Source of the DNA: Lophium mytilinum | Lineage: Eukaryota > Ascomycota > Dothideomycetes > Mytilinidiales > Mytilinidiaceae | Reading direction: 5' to 3' | Length of the DNA: 42,714 nt | NCBI GenBank assembly: GCA_010093605.1 | Contig: MU004192.1 | Span: 1,467,920-1,510,633 of the forward strand | Shown here: in pieces, positions 10,573 to 21,239 of the stretch | Layout: each line of letters starts with the position of its first letter | How positions within the stretch are numbered: the stretch's first letter is position 1 | The notes under the pieces: generated by a model | Told to the model about the DNA's origin: nothing | What the model saw: only the letters and a program-made list of their open reading frames with translations | Databases searched by the model: none | Program-made: the position numbers and the translations under genes

Positions 10573-12047
10573 ATGGCAATGTCCCAAGCCGCCTACAAGG
10601 TCGAGCAAGCCATCGGCCACGACACCAACGCTACCACCGCGCAAGATGTCACCAACCCAGCCAATTCCCCCGCCTACGCCGACCCCTCGGGCGAGACGAT
10701 GAAAGCCCTCGTCTGGCTCGGCAAGAACTCCGTCTCCGTCGTCGAAACCAACAAGCCGCGCCTCATCGAGCCCACCGACGTGATCCTCAAAGTCACCGGC
10801 AGCACCGTGTGCGGGTCGGACCTGCACCTGCTTCACGGCACCGTCGTCGAGCTGCAGAAGGGCGACATCCTCGGCCACGAGTTCTGCGGCGTGGTCGACA
10901 GCGTTGGCAGCGCTGTGAGCAAAGTGTCGGCGGGCGAGCGCGTGGTGGCGAGTTTCCAGATCGCGTGTGGAGAGTGCTACTACTGTAAGAAGAAGCTGAG
11001 CTCGCAATGCGAGAGGACGAACGCGAATACGCTCGAGAACGCCATGTACGGAGGCCGGACGGCGGGGATGTTTGGGTACTCGCATTTCACCGGGGGTTTC
11101 GCGGGAGGCCAGGCAGAATATGTGCGTGTGCCGTTTGGAGAGGTGAATTTGTTGAAGATTCCCGATGCGGTGCCGGATGAGAAGGCGCTGTATCTGTCGG
11201 ATGTGCTGGCGACGAGTTGGAATTGTGTTGTGGATACAGGTGTTGAGAAGGGTGATGTGGTCGCGATTTGGGGTGGTGGGCCGATTGGGCAGATGTGTGC
11301 GGATTTTGCGTTCTACCATGGGGCTGCGAGAGTCATTGTGGTAGACCAAAATTGGCGGTTGGAGTTCATTCAGAAGCACAACCCGAAGGTTGAGGTGCTG
11401 GACTACTCGGCGTTGAAGAAGGGTGAGAGTGTCACGAGCAAGTTGAAGGAGATGTGCGATGGTAGGGGCCCGGACGTGGCGCTGGAGTGTGTAGCTGGAG
11501 AATACGCCAAAGGGTGGGCGCATTACTTCGAGCTCATGCTGGGTATGGAGACGGATACGAGCGAGATTGTGAACGAGATGATTACGAGTGTGAGGAATTT
11601 TGGAAGGTGTGGTATTACGGGTGTCTACGTCGGCTTCGTGAGTTTGCTCTCTCTCTTCAACCCTCACTTTCATAACTATTACATTCAGTGTACTTACATT
11701 TGCATACTTAGACCAACCACTTCAACATCGGTTCCTTGATGGAGCGCGGCATCCGCCTCATAGGCAACGGACAGGCGCCCGTCCAACTATACTGGGAGCA
11801 GCTTCTTGAGCTCATCCAGTCCGGCGACATCGACCCAATGAAGATGCTGTCACATCGCGTAAGGCTCGAGGAGATTGATACCATCTACTATAAGTTCGAG
11901 AAGAAGGAGGATGGAATGCAGAAGGTGTTTGTGGAGACCAAGTTCTCACAGCCAGCCTGCGCAGGTAGTCCGGAGCTGAAAATCTACGAGAAGGGAGGCA
12001 TGGCTGCCTTGGAGAACAAGGCGAAAAGGATGGCAATTGATGTGTAA
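10573..12047 (+). CDS. Zinc-dependent alcohol dehydrogenase, formaldehyde-dehydrogenase-like class
   Basis: Exons 10573-11637 and 11712-12047 are joined by a 74-base phase-0 intron (GTGAGT donor, CTTAC branch site, TTAG acceptor), giving 466 residues. The join restores the family block GF/TNHFNIGSLMERG. An in-frame ATG at 10486 exists, but the one at 10573 (AAAAATGGC) has the better context and the extra residues look like leader. Catalytic-zinc ligands are C80 (CGSD) and H102-E103 (GHE). Structural zinc is C132, C135, C138 and C146 (CGECYYCKKKLSSQC). The Rossmann motif GGGPIG is at 234-239, with D258 ending strand 2, indicating NAD rather than NADP. It is a cytosolic medium-chain oxidoreductase, probably oxidising alcohols or formaldehyde adducts; the substrate is not known. 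About 40 N-terminal residues are a non-conserved extension. Confidence 0.9.
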
Positions 12048-13784
12048 GGGGTGTAGTCGAGCATACGGGAAAGTCGCATGTACGATAGTTTAGGAGAACA
12101 ATGAATGACTAGCTGTTGAGAATGAACTAGCTTTCCGGGCTGCATCAGCGAAGCAACTCATCAACATGAACCATCAAGCTAGTCCTGTTTACGAAGATGT
12201 ATGGAGGATCTGTATTCAGTACCTTTGACTATAATTAACGCTTGTCGCACTGCAGGGGCTCCTGCTGCTGTCAGCTTGTCAAACGTGTGAAGGTGGTACA
12301 AAATTCGGCTGACAGACCATGTTCTACTAAATTAATTAAACAGCAACTTGACCAAGTAGCACTACATGAGCGATCTTGATCTTTCGCCCGTATATAGACA
12401 TGTTCACAGAAGACTTACATGTATGGCCCTGCGGCTTGACGAGGTGTGCTGCGATTCCTCCGGAGATTTGCAGTGCCCTGGAGCCACCGTGCATGCATAA
12501 TCTGATGAACGAAGGCCCCCTAGCGTAATGTCACCTAGGAGCCTCTTACGAAATAGCAGCGGAGCTGAAGTGAGACTGGGAGGACTGGATATATAACCAC
12601 TCGGGGGCAAATGCGATGCACCCCGCAGATTGGCCAGCGTGCAGCCCTCGTGCAGGCTTCATCGTTACCGGATGACCCGCATTAGGGCCCGCGACGCGCA
12701 GACCGTGTGGCAGGCGTTTGTGGGCGGGCTCTGCTTCTGCCAACTGGTTCGACGTGGCCGTTCAGGCCTCCAAATGGCAGAAGTGCGTATGGAGTGCTGA
12801 TTGGCAGGCGGGAATGGCGTGGCAAGGGGCGCTCGGTCGCGTTTTCAACTCTCAACCACCCACGTCCCGCTGTGTCTGCTCACCGCGACCGACGCTCAAG
12901 GGCACTGAGGGCCACGGTCCGCGCTGCGCAGATGGAGGGCAAGAGCGGGCGGCGGCGTGGCCGGCGAGTGGTACTGTACTTAGCTGATGGCCTGCGGCTC
13001 GTGTGTGTGTGCTGGTCACTACTGCTGCGGTTTGTGCTTCCCAGGACTTTCTCCCTCACTGAAGGCGCGCTGGAGGGGCTTTCACTTCCGTCTTCTTCAG
13101 CTGTGGATGCCGTCCGTGATGTAATAATCTCTCTCTTAATCATAATACTCTCGTTTCCCCATCTCCCGTTTCCACGTCTCCGGGGCGTTTTTCCCAAGTC
13201 GTCAACGGCAGCATCCATCGTGCTTTCCCCATTCGTATCGCCGAGATTCCAACGACACACCATCGCTCGCTCCCCCAAATCGCTCCCTGCTGGACAGACT
13301 GAGGAGTGTTGACAGGCAATGCAAAGGCCGGACGAGAAAGAGGAGAATGCAAGTTTGTGAGAGCAATAAGAAAAGGACAAAGTACCCGGGGTTGGTTCCT
13401 TTCGATCATCGCCAATTGCAGAAGAAGCCACATAAGAGACTGGTTCTAGAAAAAGAAAGACAGAGGACAAGAGCTAGGAGAAGAAGAAAGTTTGGTCTGG
13501 GATGAATTGAGGGCTGATTACTTGTCTGGCACAGCTACTGCGTTTGGGATTCGCCGTCCGTCCAGATTGAGAGGCGTCACCACCAAGCCGCACGAAAACG
13601 AGATGCCCCCGTCGCAATCCAAGTGTCCAACCTCTTTTACGAGCAGTCTTGCAGAGGGACGTTAGCGGTGTAGACCGAAGAGTGGGCGCTGTGTACGGAA
13701 GAGGCCTCGGAGGACGACCGGCGACGGCGGTAGAGACGAAGTGCAGGCGAAGGCACATAGGGCATCAGAGGGTTCCTCGCAGCC
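12048..13784. other. Long intergenic region before the Ser/Pro-rich membrane protein gene
   Basis: No gene is supported. Overlapping open frames of about 200 codons on both strands (12707-13312 and 12880-13470) have low-complexity, arginine-rich translations and no family resemblance, so I read them as chance. A TATA-like GGATATATAAC lies near 12586. The stretch from about 13000 is pyrimidine-rich on the + strand, as in fungal promoters and long 5' leaders. An upstream untranslated exon is possible. Confidence 0.5.
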
Positions 13785-16700
13785 ATGGCGACGTATCATG
13801 CATATACGCCTGTTCACATGCAGGCGTTCCATCGCGTCTCGTCGCCGATTACGCCGGTTCATTCCCCCCATCAGTCACTCTCCTCAACCCCCTCGCGCAC
13901 TCCCGTGCACACCCTCACCCTCCACGAGTACCGCAAGCAGCAATCCACGCCCAGTCCGCACACGGCGAGCCCTGCAAGGAGTTTGAAGCGTAAAGCTGCG
14001 ACTTCGAGGCTCGGCTCCCTCGAACGAGTGCCGTTGGTGCAGTCTTCGCCGTCGTTGAGCTCAACGAGTCTCGTCACGCGCTCGCCGCCCGGCCACCGTC
14101 ACCCTCAAAGTGAGTTTCTAACCTTCCGCCCCACCTCTTCCGTCTGTCGCTCCTCCACCTCCACCTCCTACCTACCTCCACCTCCACGTTCACCCCGCAC
14201 TCACAACACCAATCTTTGTAGCCCTCTCGTCTACATTCACGCGAGGTCAAGGTTAGTCTCTACGCAGTACAACTGCTACCGTCTTCCTCTCCTCCACCTC
14301 CGCCTCCTCTAACACCTCCGACTTCGCCATGCGCATGTACTAACAACGCTTCCTCCGCAGCCATCTCATCGGCTTCGGCGAATCACGCCCAAGGTTAGTT
14401 TCTACGCGGTTCATCTCCGCCTCTCCTCCCCTCTCTCCCATGTCCGCTTCAACTTCGCGTCAAATTTGTGAATCTGCTGTTGACACCAGCTCGCCGCAGC
14501 GGACTCTCCCGCTTCAGCGAACTACAGTCAAGGTTTGTGATTTCTTTTCCTTCCACCTCCCTCTCCCCATCTCCCCCACCCCCCTCTGCGTAAACTTGGC
14601 CTCGAAGATGTGAGCTGGCTATTGACGCCATCTCTCCGCAGCGGCTTCGCCCGCTTCACCACACTACAGTCCAGGTTTGCTATCTCCGCCCCATCGCTTT
14701 CCGTACTCCTCCTCTCCACCTTCACCCCCAGCCCTCATCTTGCTGACAGCGCAGATTCCGGAGTGCTCTCGTCTGCTTCGGCATATCAAGGTCCAGGTTA
14801 GTTTCGCTCCACCCCGTCCGCTTCCATCATGCTCTTATCTGCCTCCATCTCGACTGCTCTCAACAATCTTGCACGCTGACAACATCAATTTTCGGTAGAC
14901 CCCTCGCCTTCATCAACGCACCACGCCTACAGGGCACTGCCATCATACAATCCATCGACAAGCGAAGCTGGAGATGCTGATGGATCTTTGACGACACAGC
15001 AGCATCCTCAAAAGGTACTGTACTTCAAAGCAATTAAGCGCCTCCCAAAGCCTCTGCCCTTGCCCGCGTCCTACTCTTCCCGCACATATCCTGCGACCTA
15101 CCCATCCTTTCCCCCCAACTCTGCTCCCTCACCCCCATTCGACAACTCTCCGCCTCGCCTGTGGGCAGAGAGATCTTCAGAAAACCCAACGACTTCGACG
15201 GGTCAGCTGCGCTTCAGCGCAGGACAGACGACTGCTTCTACTGTGTCGTTGTCGAGGTTCCCGTACCCACCGCCTTCTCCCTACGCTTTCTCTGCTCAGC
15301 AGCCCTTGGATTCGTTCTCTGCGCCTACGCACATCAAAATTACGACGACTGCTCCCGCAACGCCTCCTGCGACACCTGCGATCTTGCACTATCGAGGTGC
15401 TTCCTTCGATTTGATCAATCCGCACAACTCTCTAGGCCTCCATGATATTGTAACGCCTGGAGGTGACGTAGAGCCTGACGACGGTGACTATTTTCCCGAC
15501 CGACAATCCGACGAGTATTCCCGAGACCATAACACCGAGCTTACAATCCGACCAAACCCGCATTTGGAGATCAAGATGGCCCCTCCGCGTCGGGTCTACA
15601 CCGACCTGAAGTCTGCTCACCTACAAATCGCCCGTCCCTCTCCCTTCCCAGCAAATGGCAGTCCGAACGTCAACGCTCCGCTGCCCCCCGAGCCTGTCAC
15701 CCTGAGGAATCCGATCAGACCGGATTCGCCTTTCTTTCCTGATCTAGCTCCACGCCCACTCAATATCCACAAACCCACCATGGCCTCTCGATCGGAAAAG
15801 GCGTTCAAGCGTCTTTCAAGCACATTCTCGAAGAGAAATTCGCGAACTAAGAAAGAGTTACTGGGGGTAGACTTGGAGGCAGCATCACGGAGTCGCGCTT
15901 CTCGCACATCCGGTGTATATGCCAGACCACTCAGCCGTGGCAACCGATCAGCATCCGCGATCCCAGCCGTCGATATTCAGGGGACTGAGGATACCCGTGG
16001 AGGGGTCACATCAGAGACAGCTTTGGTGTATTCCCAGCAAGCTGAAGATCATGTCTCGGTCTACTCTGACGAAAATGATACTTACCAGCACTCCCTATGG
16101 GACGGAAGCAACCAGGATCGCCGTAGCCTTCCACACGGCTATCGCACCAAGGCGATTGACTACTCCGGCGAGGTGAATCCCGATTCCTACCTGTATGAGA
16201 ACGACAGATCGGCGCGTACGAGCGCGCGCTTGTCACGCGGGAGAGTCCCCTCAGAGTTCCCGAGCGAGCAGACAGAGCAGACTGATACCCTCGGGAGGAT
16301 CGTCGATGGATACAACTATCCCGTCACATCGAATGAGACACGCCTAGTCAGTCTTGAAGGCAGCTCTCTCCCAAGCCCGCTCCCAAGACTTAGCTCTAGC
16401 TTGGCAAAACTGGACTTTGATCTGCGAACTAGCCAGTATAGCAACATGTCTGACGCTAATGGCCCAGCGGTCGGAAACATGTACAGTCGGAGGCAGACCA
16501 TGTTCAAGAGCCCAGGGTCCCCGCCAGGATCACCTCTTCCCCTAGGACCTCCAATCAAGCTTGGACAACCACGACCTTCCTTTGATAACCGGACGCCGTC
16601 ATCGGAAGTGCTCTCCACCGAGACTTCGTATGGGGATACCCGTCATCTACTTGGAATGTCCCGAGCTTTCGAGGTCCCAAATGTTCCTCGAATCCCGGAT

Positions 16701-18707
16701 CGCTTTCTCAGCCATAGTGTGCCGATTGTCCCTTTCAGCAAACCCGAGCCGAGTGACACAGACGCTAGACGTTATAGCACGAATCCTTTCATTCCCGGAG
16801 CTTTGGAGCCTTCTTCATCTTACTCCCAAGAGCTAGCCACCACTCCACCAGAAGCGCTAGCTACGGCTGATCGTATCTTCGAGCACACTCGCAATGAGGC
16901 TAAGAAGCCCTCTATACCCACCCTCTGGAAGTCTGATTCGTTGTCTGGCATCTCCTTCCCGCAGCCCGAAGAGCCAGTTGAGCGAACGTCTCCCGGAAGA
17001 AATTCGTTAGAAGACTTTGTCGACGAAGACAATGAGCGGGATTGGATCACGATCAACGAGCGACGAGATGTTCATAGAGATTCTGGTGACAGTATCGCTG
17101 ATTATTCAAGTCGAGACCCCAGCTACGACGAAGATCGGCAAGTCGTTGTGCATCCCGGAGTACCATCCATTCCTCATGAGTACAAGAAGACCCAACTGGA
17201 GTCGGGCGAGACCGTGTTGCTCCCTGTTTATGGAGGAACGCGACTGCCCACAATGAATGCGCTTCCCAGGAACTTTTCGGCACCATACAGACACCCAAGC
17301 CCACTGGATGACCACGAACATCCATTCGACTCTTCTCCGCCTACCATGAACACTGGAAGAGCACGAGAAAGCTATGGACCATTCGCACTCGACGACCTCA
17401 ACCTCAGCCCCACTCCGAAGGCAGGCGAACTCAGCGATGACAGCGATGACAGCGAGGTACCTCGCCCACCAGCACGAATGGGAAAGCGTCGCGACGATGT
17501 AGGGAACGGTGGCGTGCAATACGAATTCACTGAAAAGGAGATGTTAGATGCTGGGCCCAATGACGATATCATCTATGGTAGTCAAGCTCTCCCCTCGTCG
17601 AGCCACTACGGTGATAGTAGGTCTTTCTCGTCAGGTCGCGCCGAACCTGCGACTATGAGCACGCTTGCACAAGAGCGCGATAATTCTTTCGCGAAACTGA
17701 CCATTCTCGGTCCCAAAGGCAACTTGACTGGAACGCCTCTTGGTACCGGCATGCGAGAGGTTGGCAGCAGCCTAGCCGACTCTAGTAGTCCTGGAGCCGC
17801 ATTCTATTCGACTCCCATTCGCGACCACAGGACCAATATCTTAGGATCTTCGCCTTTCTCCGGAATGACTTCCCCTCGCGCATATGCGTCCAGCCCGTAC
17901 TCTCCTTTTCCAACACCTGATCGGAATTCTCGGAACTCCAGCTTGGCTCGAGGTGCTAGCTATTCGTCGAACCATGTCCCGGTATCTCCCACGGAGTCCG
18001 TGTACTCTACCTACGAAAATCAGCCTAGGTTTCATGTGAAGCCGTTGAATCTCGGGCAGGATCCGAACGAAATCGAGCTCCAGGATATCAGCCGCAACGG
18101 CTCGATTGGTCGCGGGAATTACACACCAGCCCATGATGGATCGAAGTCCAAGCGGTCTTCAGTGGCTAATCAGACGGGATTACGCGAGCTTCGCCTTGCC
18201 AGCACTCCAGTCCGACTAGCCAGTGCTCCGCTCCAGGCTGTCACTGTCTTGCCACGCCTCGCTCCCGATACGGCTACAATCTCCTCGAATAGGTCTAGGA
18301 TGACCCGAATGAGCGACCTTATGCACATTAGGGCCTTTGCTACCTCCCAGCAACCTCTCCGCGAGTACCGACAGCCTGTTGCGCCTCTTGCACAGGAACA
18401 TAGCCCGCACTTGCTAGCTAACCCGCATCTCGTCACACCAGTGGTCATCAAGCGCCTCAACCGGGTCTCGTGGATCTATTTCGCTGCATGCTGCGTCGTT
18501 CCGCTGGCTCTTTTCCTATACCCCTACGGCTTTGGCGACCTCCTCGTCACCCTCCACAGCAAGTGCTTCTACCAGGAGTCCGGAGATGTGTTTCGGAAGG
18601 CTGGATATAGGCAGAAGGCTATTGCTGTCTGGGCTGGACCTGTTTGGACCATCGCCCAGATTCTGATCATTGTGTTCGTCACTTTGGCCTGCTACAAGGT
18701 CATCTGA
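13785..18707 (+). CDS. Large Ser/Pro-rich disordered protein with two C-terminal membrane segments; microexon-rich 5' end
   Basis: Seven exons are inferred: 13785-14109, 14222-14251, 14361-14393, 14500-14532, 14642-14674, 14755-14796 and 14899-18707. All introns are phase 1 with GT/AG ends (GTGAGT, GTTAGT or GTTTGT donors), and the frame stays open throughout, giving 1,434 residues. The start ATG (GCAGCCATGGCG) has good context. Microexons 2-6 encode short repeats of the kind A-S-P-A-S-A-N-Y-S-Q. The long last exon encodes a Ser/Pro/Arg-rich, largely disordered region with acidic patches (for example around SDDSDDSE). Two hydrophobic helices lie at about 1357-1377 and 1405-1431, separated by a Cys-containing loop, and the chain ends CYKVI. 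I infer a membrane-anchored protein with a large cytoplasmic tail. I recognise no enzyme domain and assign no function. The microexon model rests on splice signals, not transcripts. Confidence 0.75.
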
Positions 18708-18906
18708 GGAACCCCAGGTACCTCTTTGGACTTGGACTATGGTGATTTTTCTACTAATTCTGACTTTACGGTGATTTTGAATGGCGTTGGAATGGGGTTT
18801 TGCATAGGCAGGCTGCCTCGACAGAGGATTAACTAGGTAGTTGATGAATAGCCGAGCCAATAGGATGCAAATCAAAATAAAACTAGTATATCTTATACTC
18901 TCTCTT
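18708..18906 (+). other. 3' flank of the membrane-protein gene, partly duplicated downstream
   Basis: This stretch, probably 3' UTR, shares order and short identical blocks with 19215-19379. Shared features are GACTTTACGGTGATTTTG against GACCTTACTTCGCGATGATTTTG, GGCAGGCTG, and a final tract leading into CTTGCCACxGTCTGAGG. The second copy interrupts the repeat array between its second and third cores. Confidence 0.5.
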
Positions 18907-21125
18907 GCCACCGTCTGAGGTGCCTTGTGAAGCTTCTATAGACCCGGAAACCGTGCTTTTGGAATATCGGTAAGCTCGCGAGGCCACCTCAGACGGTGCT
19001 GAAAAGGTGTATACAAAACGGTCGTATACGGTTGAGGTGTTTGTTTTTCGTTCCTTTTGCCACTATCTGAGGTGCCTTATAATGTTTTTGTAGAGCTGGA
19101 AACCGTACTTTTGGAATATCGGTAAGTTCGCTAGGCCACCTCAGCCGGTGCTGAAAAGGTGTATACAGACCGGTCGTACGCAGTTGAGATGTTTGTTTGT
19201 TGCTCTTATTTCTCACTTTGACCTTACTTCGCGATGATTTTGGTTGGAGTTTGCTTGGGCAGGCTGGATTCAATGGGGTTCATCATGCGCCAACCTATGG
19301 AAGATTAAAGGGCGATTAGTCAATGGATGGTAAGTGAGATGCTAGTGGTATAAAGTTCGTGTATGTTGTACCCTTTCTTGCCACTGTCTGAGGTGGCTCA
19401 GGATGCTTCTACAAATCCGGAAATCATGCTTTGTAGCAGTCAGAAAGCTTGTCAGGCCACCTCAGACGGTGTCGGAAAGGTGCATATAAACCGGAGACGC
19501 TATGTCGGATGTGAGTGTTTTGAGAAATGATCGTACGCAGTTGAGATTATACAATCCTCTTTTCCTCATTTTTACAATTCCCTACCGCTGTCTGAGGTGG
19601 CTCAAGATGCTTCTACGAAACTGAAAGTCGTGCGTTTATATTGTCCGTTAAATCGCTAGGCCACCTCAGACGGCGCTGGAAAGGTGTACGTACACACACC
19701 GGAGACGCTATTTTGGGTGTATGTTTGAAAGATGATTGCACATAGTTAAGATTGTACACGCCTCTGATCTTTATCTTTACAAACCTTTGACGCTGTCTGA
19801 GGTGGCTCAGGATGCTTCCACGACTTTGAAAATCATGCTTTTCAACGGTCAGGAAGCCTGCCAGGCCACCTCAGACGGTGTTAGGAAGGTATACACAGAC
19901 CGAGGATGCTATATCGCGATGTGCAGATCGTCTTATACAGTTGAGATTGCACGCTTCTCTCTTCCCTATCCTTGCAAACCTTTGACACTGTCTGAGGTGG
20001 TTCAGGGTGCTTCTACGAATCCGAAAATCTTGCTTTTCAATGGTTAGGAAGCTCGTCAAGCCACCTCAGACGGTGTTGGAAAGGTGTATGCAGGCCGAGG
20101 AGGTTATCCTCGAGACGTGCAGGTGTGAATGGGCGAGAGGTGAACGGTTGAAATTGCACACTTCTATCTTCCTATCCTTGTAATCTTTTGCCACTGTCTG
20201 AAGTGGCTTAGGGTGCTTCTTCGAATCCAGATCTAATGCTTTTGGACGGTCAGGCAGCTGGCCAGGCCAACTCAGGCAGCGCCGAACGATTGTACGTGCG
20301 ACTGGAATTGCTAATACGCAACGTCGCAAACATCAAAATGGTCTATGGCTTTACACACTCGATGCTAAACCTTCCTCCTTTCTCTCTTTCATCTCATCGA
20401 TAACCAAGATACGTACACTGTTCTGACACCGTTTGTGGTGCCTCAAAGAGCTTTCAATTTTATAAAAGAGGCTGGTTTGAACAGCCAGTAAGCTTGCCAG
20501 GACACCTCAGACAGCACTGAAAGGATGTACACGGACTGTAGATGCTGGAATACTACCTCTCAAGTATCACTGCTTACGAGATTTACACATCTAAGATTAC
20601 GCGCTTCTCTCTTCTCTCGCCTTCTACAATCAATGTCTGTACCCTCTTTTGACACCGTTTGTGGTGCCCTGAGGAGCTGTCAAGAACCTAAAGAAGATGG
20701 TTTTGGACAACTGTTCGGCTCCCAAGGCCACCTCAGACAGCGTTGAACATGTGTACACGGGGTGGAAGTGCTAATATACAAGGCCTATAAACTAAATATC
20801 GCACGCCTCTCTCGCCTCGCCTCTTCCTCCTTTTTCATCTAACGTACGTACATACGTTTGATACCGTTTGGGGTACCTCAAAGAGTATTCATGAACCTTG
20901 ATAGTCTCACTTGGAACAAGCGGTCGGCTCGCAAGGCCACCTCAGGCAGCGCTGAACATGTGTGCACGCGTTGGAAGTGCGCACTTATCCCATCTCTCTT
21001 CCTTGTCTGCAATCGAATATGTACCGTTGTTTGAAACCGCCTGTAGCGCCTCGAACATCATCCGAGGACCCGAAAAAAGGTCGATTTGAACGGTCAGGAA
21101 GCCCGTTGGGCCACCTCAGACAGTG
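18907..21125. repeat. Tandem array of eleven foldback-arm cores of 92-93 bases
   Basis: Cores lie at 18907-18998, 19059-19150, 19380-19471, 19584-19675, 19789-19880, 19984-20075, 20190-20281, 20425-20516, 20651-20742, 20860-20951 and 21033-21125. Each begins with a left arm (consensus GCCACTGTCTGAGGTGGC) and ends with a right arm (GGCCACCTCAGACGGTG) that is nearly its reverse complement. Ten cores are exactly 92 bases and the last is 93. The inner part is also related between copies (GGATGCTTCTACGAATCC and GGTCAGGAAGCTCG-like blocks). Spacers are 60-229 bases, mostly 103-143, and share AAAGGTGTATAC and GTTGAGATTGCACGC-like segments, so the basic period is about 205 bases. In cores 8-11 the left arm drifts to GTTTGTGGTG while the right arm stays, so pairing weakens. 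No coding frame runs through it and RIP is not evident. Family unknown. Confidence 0.9.
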
Positions 21126-21239
21126 CCGAAGATGTGTACGCAGACTAGAATGATACAGTTACGACATCCGAGTACGGCTGTTCGAAAGATCAATGTAAAC
21201 GTATATGATTGAAATTGCTGCTAGAAAAGCAGCAAACTA

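Noticed and set aside
10525-11673. 382-codon open frame on the minus strand over the zinc dehydrogenase
   Set aside because: It is the complement of a strongly supported gene with zinc and NAD motifs; its translation is His/Arg-rich with no family resemblance.
12707-13470. Overlapping open frames of about 200 codons on both strands
   Set aside because: Low-complexity translations, mutual overlap, no motifs and no good start context; likely GC-rich leader or promoter DNA.
18907-18998. The core as a tRNA or tRNA-derived SINE
   Set aside because: No A box or GGTTCGA-type B box and no cloverleaf; arms pair only with each other.
18907-21125. A CRISPR-like array
   Set aside because: The genome is eukaryotic, the spacers are themselves related, and the repeats are long with foldback arms.
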